A DNA stretch of 5,357 bases from Bacteroidales bacterium (GTDB lineage: Bacteria > Bacteroidota > Bacteroidia > Bacteroidales > UBA12077): the NCBI GenBank assembly GCA_030600865.1, contig JAUVUS010000207.1, forward strand, positions 1 through 5,357, in the 5' to 3' direction. The notes below the pieces were generated by a model. That model ran no database searches and had not been told where the DNA came from. It saw only the letters and a list, made by a program, of their open reading frames with translations. The position numbers and the translations under genes were made by a program. How positions within the stretch are numbered: the first letter of the stretch is position 1; the number at the start of each line of letters is the position of its first letter. Shown one piece after another: positions 1 through 5,357 of the stretch.

Positions 1-1082
1 CAAATCATGATGTAAAAGCTGTTGAGTATTTTATAAAAGAAAAGTTTGATGAACTTGAGCTGGGGAAATATAAAGAATTTATTCATTTTGGTTTAACTTC
101 TCAAGATGTAAATAATACAGCAACACCATATTCTTTAAAAGATGCCATAGAAGAAGTATATTACCCTGTTTTTAATGAGTTAATAGATAAATTGAAATCA
201 TTAGTCCAGGAGTGGGCATCGATTCCAATGTTAGCTCGTACCCACGGGCAACCAGCTTCGCCCACTCGCTTATGTAAAGAAATAAGAGTATTTATTGAAA
301 GACTTGAACAGCAAATTAAACAATTAAAGATTATTCCATATTCTGCAAAATTTGGAGGAGCAACAGGAAACTTTAATGCACACCACGTAGCATATCCTGA
401 AATCGACTGGAACAATTTTGGAAACCATTCTGTGAATGATATATTGAAATTGCATCGTTCGCAACCTACAACCCAGATAGAGCATTATGATAACTTAGCT
501 GCAAGTTTTGATGCTATGAAAAGAATAAATAATATTCTTATTGATTTAACCCGTGATTTCTGGACTTATATTTCGATGAATTATTTCAAGCAAAAAGTTG
601 TTAAAGGAGAAGTTGGTTCATCAGCTATGCCACATAAAGTTAATCCTATTGATTTCGAAAATGCTGAAGGGAATTTTGGTATTGCAAATGCATTATATGA
701 GCATTTATCGGCTAAGTTACCAATTTCTCGTTTGCAACGAGATCTCACAGACTCAACCGTTTTAAGAAATATTGGAGTACCGGTTTCGCATACAATAATT
801 GCTTTCAAATCTTTACTTAAAGGTTTAAATAAAGTTATAGTAAACGAAGATGCAATAAAAGCAGATTTAGAAGAAAATTGGGCAGTAGTTGCCGAAGCTA
901 TTCAAACAATATTGCGTCGAGAAGCTTATCCAAATCCTTATGAAGCCTTGAAGGATTTAACTCGTACTGGCGACAAAATTACAAAGGATAGTATTCATCA
1001 GTTTATTGATAATTTAGAACTTGCCGATGAATTGAAAGATGAATTGAAAAAAATTACTCCTTTTAATTATACTGGAATTTAA
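1..1082 (+). CDS. purB: Adenylosuccinate lyase, 5' end cut off by window edge
   Basis: Cytoplasmic enzyme of purine synthesis. It releases fumarate from SAICAR (giving AICAR) and from adenylosuccinate (giving AMP). The reading frame is open from base 3 and encodes 359 visible residues before TAA at 1080-1082. The E. coli-type enzyme has about 456 residues, so roughly 90 N-terminal residues lie outside. The visible part begins with NHDVKAVEYF, typical of the E. coli-type PurB active site. It continues with HFGLTSQDVNN, ARTHGQPASPT (His codon 243-245), GNFNAHHVAYPE (His codon 381-383, at the place of E. coli catalytic His171) and the fumarase/aspartase-superfamily signature GSSAMPHKVNP (615-647), whose mobile loop carries the catalytic Ser. 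QRDLTDSTVLRN and the C-terminal LTRTGDKIT region also match PurB. A TTG at 192 is not the start, because homology continues upstream of it. No lesion is seen. The ABC exporter follows 61 bp downstream in the same direction. Confidence 0.97.
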   Translation, partial: NHDVKAVEYFIKEKFDELELGKYKEFIHFGLTSQDVNNTATPYSLKDAIEEVYYPVFNELIDKLKSLVQEWASIPMLARTHGQPASPTRLCKEIRVFIERLEQQIKQLKIIPYSAKFGGATGNFNAHHVAYPEIDWNNFGNHSVNDILKLHRSQPTTQIEHYDNLAASFDAMKRINNILIDLTRDFWTYISMNYFKQKVVKGEVGSSAMPHKVNPIDFENAEGNFGIANALYEHLSAKLPISRLQRDLTDSTVLRNIGVPVSHTIIAFKSLLKGLNKVIVNEDAIKADLEENWAVVAEAIQTILRREAYPNPYEALKDLTRTGDKITKDSIHQFIDNLELADELKDELKKITPFNYTGI

Positions 1083-1085
1083 TTT

Positions 1086-1116
1086 TCTGAAAATATCCTA
1101 ATTTGTTTTACCTTTG
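1086..1116 (+). promoter_or_regulatory. Candidate promoter for the ABC exporter
   Basis: TACCTTTG at 1109-1116 matches the Bacteroidota -7 consensus TAnnTTTG exactly. The only -33-like sequence at a suitable distance is TCTG at 1086-1089 (consensus TTTG), 19 bp upstream, so the -33 match is weak. The predicted transcript would start near 1122-1125, giving a leader of only about 20 nt before the ATG at 1144. The -7 element lies inside the left arm of the palindrome described next. An exact match to six fixed bases in AT-rich DNA can arise by chance, so this is tentative. Confidence 0.3.
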
Positions 1117-1135
1117 GTTTAAACCGAAGGTGAAA
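1106..1135 (+). promoter_or_regulatory. Palindrome/hairpin just upstream of the ABC exporter start
   Basis: The arms ACCTTTGGTTT (1110-1120) and AAACCGAAGGT (1121-1131) form a 22-bp near-perfect palindrome with one mismatched symmetric pair (T1115/G1126). As RNA the mismatch is a G-U wobble, and the stem extends to 1106-1135 through UUUU/GAAA, giving about 12 pairs around a UUUAAA loop. No U-run follows on either strand, so it is not a standard intrinsic terminator. The right arm contains GAAGGTG (1126-1132), a Shine-Dalgarno-like sequence 11 nt before the exporter ATG. The left arm contains the candidate -7 box. It could be an operator, a translational hairpin or a small dispersed palindrome; the sequence does not decide. 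Confidence 0.55.
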
Positions 1136-1143
1136 ATTATAGT

Positions 1144-2967
1144 ATGAAAAAGTTTTTGTCAATATTGAAATATTTAGTTCCTTATTGGATAATTGCTTTA
1201 CTGAGTGTTATCTTAAACTTATTTGCTGCAGTATTTTCAGTCATTTCATTTACAATGGTAATTCCTTTTCTGGGTTTGCTTTTTTCAACACAACAGTTTG
1301 TTAGTAACCCTGTTGTTTTTAGGTTGTCTGCAGAGGCTATCCAACATAACTTTAATTATTATTTAGGTAAAATAGTTACGGATAAAGGATATATTCATGC
1401 ATTATTATTTATTATTCTGATAGTTTTTGTATTTACTCTTCTGAAAAATATCTTTTTATTTATTAGCAAATCACTTGTTATACATATTCGTATTAGTGTG
1501 GTTAAAGATGTTAGAAATGAGTTAATGAATAAAATCTTAAGTTTTGATTTAAGCTATTTTTCGGATGAAAGGAGAGGTAATATCATCTCAAAAATGATTA
1601 TTGATGTTAAAGAAATTGAAGTTTCAATAATTTCATCGCTCGAGATGCTCTTTAAAGACCCAATATTGATAATTGTTTTTTTATATGTATTATTTTTTAT
1701 GAGTGTTAAGCTCACATTAATTGTAATTTTAATATTCCCTTTTTCGGCTTTGATTATTGGGCAAATAGGTAAAACTTTAAAGAAGAAAACGATCCGTGGT
1801 CAGCAAAAAATGGGAGCTTTGGTAGGAATGCTCGAAGAAACATTATCTGGGATTAAAATAGTAAAAGCTTTTAATGCAGAGGGGTTTGTAGAAAACAGGT
1901 TCAGAAAGATGAATCAATTTTACAGTAATTTGTTTAGTAAAGTTTGGCGTAGAAGAACCTTAGCTAACCCGGTAAGCGATATTATTTCGACAATTTCGAT
2001 TCTTATTATTATGTGGGTGGGAGGAAAAATGGTTTTAAGTGCCGAAAGTACTTTGTTTTCTCAGGTTTTTATTGGTTATTTGGCGGTTTTTACGCAAGTT
2101 ATCAGACCTGCCCGATCATTTTCAAATGGATACTATAATATTATAAAAGGAATGGCATCTGTAGATCGTATAAATTCGATTTTAATGCATGAGTATAAAA
2201 TTACTGAAAAACCTGATGCTATCAGAATTCCTAAATTTAAAAGCAAAATAGAGTTTAAAGATGTAGTTTTTGCCTATGATAAGGATTCTACTTCTGTGCT
2301 TGATAAAATAAATTTTACAATAGAAAAAGGTCAAACTATTGCTTTGGTAGGGCAGTCAGGTTCAGGAAAATCTACTATTGTTGATTTAATGCTTCGTTTC
2401 TTTGATCCTGATTCTGGAGATGTTTTGATTGATAATATTCCTTTGAAAGATTATAATATTGATTCTCTTAGAGGTTTATTCGGATATGTTAATCAAGAAC
2501 CGGTATTATTTAATGATACCATACATAATAATATATTATTTGGAAACCCAAATGCAACTGTAGAAGAAGTAGAAGAAGCTGCAAAATTATCTTTTGCCCA
2601 TGATTTTATAATTGAAAAGGAATTGGCTTATAATACCGATTTGGGCGAAGACGGAGGTAAATTATCCTTAGGTGAAAAACAACGAATAAGTATCGCCAGA
2701 ACTTTATTAAAGAATTCCCCAATATTAATTCTTGATGAAGCTACGTCGGCATTAGATTACGAATCTGAATTAATAGTTAGAAAAGCATTACAGTACTTAA
2801 TGAAGGATCGCACAACAATAGTTATTGCACATCGGCTGTCAACGATTCAAAATGCTGATAAAATTTTAGTATTGGCCAAAGGACATATAGTAGAACAGGG
2901 AACGCATGAAGAGCTTTTGAAATTGAGTGGTTATTACCAGAAGCTTACACAATTTGAATTTTTATAA
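1144..2967 (+). CDS. MsbA-type ABC exporter half-transporter (fused membrane and ATPase domains)
   Basis: A 607-residue inner-membrane ATP-driven exporter that should work as a homodimer. The N-terminal ABC type I exporter domain has hydrophobic segments near residues 14-47, 84-108, 173-187, 190-208, 276-296 and 306-320. The C-terminal ATPase domain has the A-loop Tyr378, Walker A GQSGSGKST (403-411, Lys409), Q-loop Gln451, signature LSLGEKQR (507-514), Walker B ILILDE (Asp531, catalytic Glu532), D-loop SALD (535-538) and H-loop His563. All catalytic residues are present. The signature differs from canonical LSGGQ at its third and fifth residues. Length and domain order fit MsbA, the lipid A flippase, but multidrug and other lipid exporters share this architecture, so the substrate is unproven. 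The ATG at 1144 gives the complete first membrane segment and has a weak SD-like AAGGTG upstream. It lies 61 bp after purB and may be read from purB or from its own promoter. Confidence 0.93.
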   Translation: MKKFLSILKYLVPYWIIALLSVILNLFAAVFSVISFTMVIPFLGLLFSTQQFVSNPVVFRLSAEAIQHNFNYYLGKIVTDKGYIHALLFIILIVFVFTLLKNIFLFISKSLVIHIRISVVKDVRNELMNKILSFDLSYFSDERRGNIISKMIIDVKEIEVSIISSLEMLFKDPILIIVFLYVLFFMSVKLTLIVILIFPFSALIIGQIGKTLKKKTIRGQQKMGALVGMLEETLSGIKIVKAFNAEGFVENRFRKMNQFYSNLFSKVWRRRTLANPVSDIISTISILIIMWVGGKMVLSAESTLFSQVFIGYLAVFTQVIRPARSFSNGYYNIIKGMASVDRINSILMHEYKITEKPDAIRIPKFKSKIEFKDVVFAYDKDSTSVLDKINFTIEKGQTIALVGQSGSGKSTIVDLMLRFFDPDSGDVLIDNIPLKDYNIDSLRGLFGYVNQEPVLFNDTIHNNILFGNPNATVEEVEEAAKLSFAHDFIIEKELAYNTDLGEDGGKLSLGEKQRISIARTLLKNSPILILDEATSALDYESELIVRKALQYLMKDRTTIVIAHRLSTIQNADKILVLAKGHIVEQGTHEELLKLSGYYQKLTQFEFL

Positions 2968-2968
2968 G

Positions 2969-3059
2969 ATTTGATACTAAATTTCAGTTAGGTAAATCGA
3001 TTTCTTGTATCAAATGCTATTTTATTGCATAATATAATGAATTGACAATCTGATACTAA
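2969..3059. repeat. Three copies of an ATTTGATAC-type motif in the ABC-pepF gap
   Basis: ATTTGATACTAA occurs at 2969-2980, immediately after the exporter stop codon. A second direct copy, ATCTGATACTAA, lies at 3048-3059 with one difference in 12. Between them GTATCAAAT (3007-3015) is the exact inverted complement of the first nine bases. The middle copy could pair with either outer copy, perfectly (9 bp) with the first and with one mismatch with the last. The last copy falls between the -33 and -7 elements of the candidate pepF promoter. This pattern suits repeated binding sites for a regulator. The 29-nt loop and the lack of a clean U-run make it a poor terminator. The binding protein is unknown. 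Confidence 0.5.
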
Positions 3060-3072
3060 TATTGTAATTTTG
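3042..3072 (+). promoter_or_regulatory. Candidate promoter for pepF
   Basis: TAATTTTG at 3065-3072 matches the Bacteroidota -7 consensus TAnnTTTG exactly. A -33-like TTG (3042-3044, within TTGACA) lies 20 bp upstream, which is a suitable spacing. Transcription would start near 3079 and give a leader of about 58 nt. The leader is A/T-rich without a Shine-Dalgarno sequence, as is usual in this phylum. The spacer between the two boxes contains one copy of the TGATACTAA motif, so binding there could control initiation. Confidence 0.5.
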
Positions 3073-3137
3073 TTGGAGTTATAATTTGTTACAAAAAATA
3101 ATCATCTCATTAATTTAAACATTAAACTAAAAATGTC

Positions 3138-5009
3138 ATGAGAAAACACAAACTTATTGCTTTCGTTTTTATCTTTATTTCTCTGTTAAGCTATGGACAG
3201 AAAGAGCGTTCAGAAATTGCAGATAAATACAAATGGAATTTAACTGATATTTATACCTCGGATGAATCTTGGGGGCAGGCCAAGGAAACACTTGTTACTA
3301 AACTTGATAAAATACACGATTTTAAAGGAACTCTTACACAATCAGCAGATAGATTACTGGAAGCCCTTGAATATGGTTCAAGTGTAAATAAAGAATTAGC
3401 CCGGTTAAATCTATATGCGGGTCTTAATTCAGCTTCAGATACACGTGACATGAAATATTCGGGAATGGTTAAGGAACTACAGCAAATTACAACTGATTAT
3501 TTTGCAAATGCTTCGTTTTTCAGACCTGAAATTCTGGCATCTGAATGGGCGCTAATCGATGGATTTATAAAAAGTGAGCCTAAATTAAAACCTTATGAGA
3601 AAGGGCTCAAAGATTTATTTAGGTTAAATGAACATACCTTAAGTGAGCCAGAGGAAAAGATTATAGCATTGTCAAGAATGATAACAGGTAATGCATATTC
3701 TATTTATAATACATTTACTAATGCTGAAATGCCATACCCTGAAATAACATTAAGCAATGGTGAAACAGTTAAGCTGAACAGTGCAGGATATTCAAGAAAT
3801 AGAGCAATTGCTAATCGGTCTGATCGGCAGTTAGTATTTAAAAACTTTTGGGAAAATTACCAAAAGTATCAGGCAAGCATGGGTGAAATGCTATATGGGC
3901 ATGTGAAAAGCGGTTTGTATAATTCAAAAGTTCGTAATTATGAATCTTCATTGGAAGCTTCTTTGTATCCAAAAAACATTCCTGTAGATGTTTACCATAC
4001 ACATATTGAAAATATAAATAAAAACCTTCCTGCATTTCATCGATATTTAAGGATTAAAAAGAGAATGATGGGACTTGATACTTTAGAATATCTTGATTTA
4101 TATGCTCCAGCTGTGAAGGGAATAGATTTGCAGTTTAGTTATGATGAATCACAAGAAATAATTTTAAAGTCTCTTGAACCTTTAGGAGAAGATTATACAG
4201 AAGTTGTAAAAAAAGCTTTTAATGAAAGATGGATTGATGTATATCCAACACAAGGTAAACGTTCTGGAGCTTTTTCAAATGGTGCTTTTTATGATGGACA
4301 TCCGTACATATTGTTGAATTTTAATGGTTTGTATGGGGGTGTTAGTACTGCTGCACATGAATTAGGGCATACAATGCATAGTTATTTATCAAATAAAAAT
4401 CAACCTTATCCTACTTCAAGATATGAAATTTTTGTTGCAGAAGTTGCATCCATATTTAACGAAGTGTTATTATTTAATTACTTTAAAAATACAATCGAAG
4501 ATGAGGATGTAAAACTTTCGTTCTTAATGACTCGATTGGATGATTTTAAAGGGACTCTTTTCAGACAAACACAATTAGCAGAGTTTGAATTAAAAATTCA
4601 TGAAGCAGCACAGGAAGGAATCCCTCTTACCGGGGAAAAATTGTCAGAAATTTATACTGAAATTGTAAATAAATATTATGGTCATGATAAAGGTATATGT
4701 AAAGTAAATGATTATATAAATATGGAATGGGCTTATATACCTCATTTTTATTATAACTTTTATGTATATCAGTATAGTACCTCATTTTTAGCCTCAAATA
4801 CTTTGGCAGCACGAGTCCTGAATGAAGAAGATGGGGCGTTAGAGAGTTATTTGAAATTTATAAGTGCTGGTGGTTCAGATTATCCAATAGAGTTACTGAA
4901 AAAAGCGGGAGTTGATTTAACCAGCCCAGATACTTTTTCTAAGACAATTGAGTTAATGAATAATATTATGGATGAAATAGAAGAGATTCTGGATAAAAAA
5001 GGAATGTAG
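3138..5009 (+). CDS. pepF: Exported oligoendopeptidase F (M3-family zinc metallopeptidase)
   Basis: A 623-residue zinc peptidase that cuts medium-length oligopeptides internally. Residues 1-20 look like a signal peptide: basic RKHK, hydrophobic LIAFVFIFISLL, then SYG before Gln21, a typical signal peptidase I site. There is no lipobox Cys, so a soluble periplasmic enzyme is expected. The mature protein starts with the PepF-like KYKWNLTDIY. The zinc site is HELGH (His407, Glu408, His411), with the third ligand probably Glu435 in FVAEVASIFNE. Other family landmarks are GKRSGAFS (373-380), HPYILLNFNG and IPHFYYNFYVYQY (to residue 546), which lines the substrate cleft. Length fits PepF (about 600) plus a leader. 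The ATG at 3138 is chosen because it yields the intact signal peptide. An upstream ATG at 3133 reads only Met-Ser-stop. Classical PepF of Gram-positive bacteria is cytosolic, so the export signal is notable. The gene appears to be transcribed alone and is followed by a hairpin at 5033-5059. Confidence 0.95.
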   Translation: MRKHKLIAFVFIFISLLSYGQKERSEIADKYKWNLTDIYTSDESWGQAKETLVTKLDKIHDFKGTLTQSADRLLEALEYGSSVNKELARLNLYAGLNSASDTRDMKYSGMVKELQQITTDYFANASFFRPEILASEWALIDGFIKSEPKLKPYEKGLKDLFRLNEHTLSEPEEKIIALSRMITGNAYSIYNTFTNAEMPYPEITLSNGETVKLNSAGYSRNRAIANRSDRQLVFKNFWENYQKYQASMGEMLYGHVKSGLYNSKVRNYESSLEASLYPKNIPVDVYHTHIENINKNLPAFHRYLRIKKRMMGLDTLEYLDLYAPAVKGIDLQFSYDESQEIILKSLEPLGEDYTEVVKKAFNERWIDVYPTQGKRSGAFSNGAFYDGHPYILLNFNGLYGGVSTAAHELGHTMHSYLSNKNQPYPTSRYEIFVAEVASIFNEVLLFNYFKNTIEDEDVKLSFLMTRLDDFKGTLFRQTQLAEFELKIHEAAQEGIPLTGEKLSEIYTEIVNKYYGHDKGICKVNDYINMEWAYIPHFYYNFYVYQYSTSFLASNTLAARVLNEEDGALESYLKFISAGGSDYPIELLKKAGVDLTSPDTFSKTIELMNNIMDEIEEILDKKGM

Positions 5010-5029
5010 TTTATAAAGTCTTATAAAAC

Positions 5030-5059
5030 AAAAAAAGCAACCCAGAAAGAGTTGCTTTT
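5030..5059. terminator. Hairpin terminator, left copy, after pepF
   Basis: AAAAGCAAC (5033-5041) and GTTGCTTTT (5051-5059) form a perfect 9-bp stem with a 9-nt loop, starting 23 bp after the pepF stop. Read on the - strand it ends in seven U residues, a strong intrinsic terminator. Read on the + strand it ends in only four U, so it is weaker but could still end pepF transcripts. It is an exact copy of the tRNA-Ser terminator at 5234-5263. Confidence 0.75.
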
Positions 5060-5065
5060 GAACTT

Positions 5066-5084
5066 TGGCGGAGAAAGAGGGATT
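5066..5084 (-). pseudogene. 3' fragment of tRNA-Ser
   Basis: On the - strand this reads AATCCCTCTTTCTCCGCCA, the exact last 19 nt of the neighbouring tRNA-Ser: end of the T-loop, 3' half of the T-stem, 3' half of the acceptor stem, discriminator G and CCA. The remaining tRNA body is absent next to it, so it cannot fold as a tRNA. Its own terminator copy follows at 5030-5059. Confidence 0.85.
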
Positions 5085-5233
5085 ACTCGCATCCTTACTT
5101 ATTTCATTATTTCTTAATTTTAAAGTGATTTAATAATTTATTTGATGATTTGACTCTGCCAATGCTCGTGAGGGCTTCGCCGTTCGAACCCCGGCCAACA
5201 CTTCGGTTCTCATCCTTTTCAAGTTTATGTAAT
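5085..5233. other. 149-bp segment between the repeats, with a GC-rich island
   Basis: The segment has two parts. Positions 5091-5150 are about 15% G+C, with no gene seen. Positions 5151-5220 are about 57% G+C, far above the surroundings. The island holds TTCGAACCCCGG (5183-5194), resembling the T-arm side of tRNA-Ser (TTCGAACCCC at 5287-5296), and ACTCTGCCA (5153-5161), identical to the D-arm side at 5342-5350. These are in a different order from the intact tRNA. GCCG/CGGC (5179-5182 with 5192-5195) can pair around the T-loop-like sequence. No start codon with a credible protein, no integrase motif and no complete tRNA fold was found. It may be a decayed insertion or rearranged tRNA-derived DNA. 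Confidence 0.5.
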
Positions 5234-5263
5234 AAAAAAAGCAACCCAGAAAGAGTTGCTTTT
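5234..5263 (-). terminator. Intrinsic terminator of tRNA-Ser
   Basis: On the - strand AAAAGCAAC, a 9-nt loop and GTTGCTTTT form a perfect stem (5255-5263 with 5237-5245), ending in a run of seven T (5240-5234). It begins 6 nt after the CCA end of the tRNA, which is the expected place. Confidence 0.88.
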
Positions 5264-5288
5264 GAACTTTGGCGGAGAAAGAGGGATT
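5234..5288. repeat. 55-bp direct repeat, right copy (within and after tRNA-Ser)
   Basis: This is the partner of 5030-5084, with 55 of 55 identical bases. It covers the terminator, the trailer and the 3' 19 nt of the intact tRNA-Ser, so the tRNA is functional on this side. The repeat boundary falls inside the T-loop, a common crossover region for tyrosine recombinases that use tRNA genes. Confidence 0.97.
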
Positions 5289-5357
5289 CGAACCCCCGGT
5301 ACCTCGCGGTACAACGGTTTTCAAGACCGCCGCATTCGACCACTCTGCCATTTCTCC
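5270..5357 (-). tRNA. tRNA-Ser(UGA)
   Basis: An 88-nt gene with encoded CCA (5272-5270), complete and ending exactly at the window edge. The acceptor stem pairs GGAGAAA with TTTCTCC, discriminator G. The D-arm is GCA/TGC with the loop GAGTGGTCGAA. The anticodon stem GCGGT/ACCGT has a G-U pair at its base and the loop CTTGAAA, giving anticodon TGA (+ strand 5321-5323), which reads UCA. The long variable arm GTACC-GCGA-GGTAC is the class II hallmark of serine tRNAs. The T-stem GGGGG/CCCTC has one G-U pair and the loop TTCGAAT. Its promoter lies beyond the window. Confidence 0.97.

Larger units (their letters stand above)
5030..5084. repeat. 55-bp direct repeat, left copy
   Basis: This segment is identical over all 55 bases to 5234-5288, at an offset of 204 bp. 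It comprises the terminator hairpin, a short trailer and the last 19 nt of tRNA-Ser including CCA. Identity stops at 5085, where the intact copy continues into the T-loop (CG) and this copy reads AC. Identity at the other end stops at the A-run (C5029 against T5233). Duplication of a tRNA 3' end is the usual footprint of integration at a tRNA gene, but a decayed tandem tRNA duplication would look similar. Confidence 0.97.

Noticed and set aside
161..808. - strand open frames at 161-415 and 581-808
   Set aside because: They are antisense to conserved purB coding sequence and show no recognisable protein features.
192..1082. Shorter purB starting at TTG 192
   Set aside because: The same frame is open and clearly PurB-like back to the window edge, so the gene is simply cut by the window.
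2969..3015. 9-bp inverted repeat after the exporter as an intrinsic terminator
   Set aside because: The loop is 29 nt and the stem is AT-rich without a clean following U-run. It fits better as part of the repeated motif set.
3251..4812. - strand open frames at 3251-3451, 3838-4035 and 4627-4812
   Set aside because: They are antisense to conserved pepF sequence, with no start signal or family motif.
5030..5288. The two 55-bp repeats as a CRISPR array
   Set aside because: There are only two copies, they coincide with a tRNA end and terminator, the 149-bp spacing is not spacer-like, and no cas gene is present.
5107..5351. Two overlapping - strand open frames (73 and 78 codons) across the tRNA-Ser and the segment beyond
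   Set aside because: They translate the tRNA and its terminator. The apparent peptides come from tRNA sequence, a common source of false proteins.
5129..5357. + strand frame open to the window edge, with an ATG at 5162
   Set aside because: It runs antisense through the whole tRNA-Ser and has no credible domain. Its length is explained by the low-stop composition of the GC-rich island and the tRNA.

Overview
The window is AT-rich DNA that most likely comes from a member of the Bacteroidota. The evidence is the protein style (exported-protein leader ending in SYG-Q, an E. coli-type PurB), the near absence of Shine-Dalgarno sequences, and intergenic matches to the Bacteroidota -7 promoter element TAnnTTTG. 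Genus and order cannot be fixed from the sequence alone.

Layout. Three protein genes run on the + strand. Positions 1-1082 hold the 3' four-fifths of purB (adenylosuccinate lyase), which enters from the left edge. A 61-bp gap with a strong palindrome follows, then a complete MsbA-type half-size ABC exporter (1144-2967). A 170-bp intergenic region with an iterated TGATACTAA-type motif and a candidate promoter leads to a complete M3-family oligoendopeptidase F with a signal peptide (3138-5009). The right end (5010-5357) has no protein gene. It holds a complete tRNA-Ser(UGA) on the - strand, whose 5' end is exactly the last base of the window, its terminator, and 204 bp further on a perfect 55-bp second copy of the tRNA 3' end plus terminator. 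The 149 bp between the repeats is half very AT-rich and half GC-rich.

How the genes relate. purB is housekeeping purine synthesis, the ABC exporter is probably an inner-membrane lipid/lipid A-type or general exporter, and the peptidase probably trims peptides in the periplasm. They share a direction but no obvious pathway. The gaps suggest that the exporter and the peptidase can each be transcribed from their own promoter.

The most unusual part is the tRNA-Ser end. The 55-bp duplication has the form of an integration (att) footprint or a decayed tandem tRNA copy, and the left copy now lies where it could end pepF transcription. No intact integrase, transposase, CRISPR array, phage gene or defence gene is visible.
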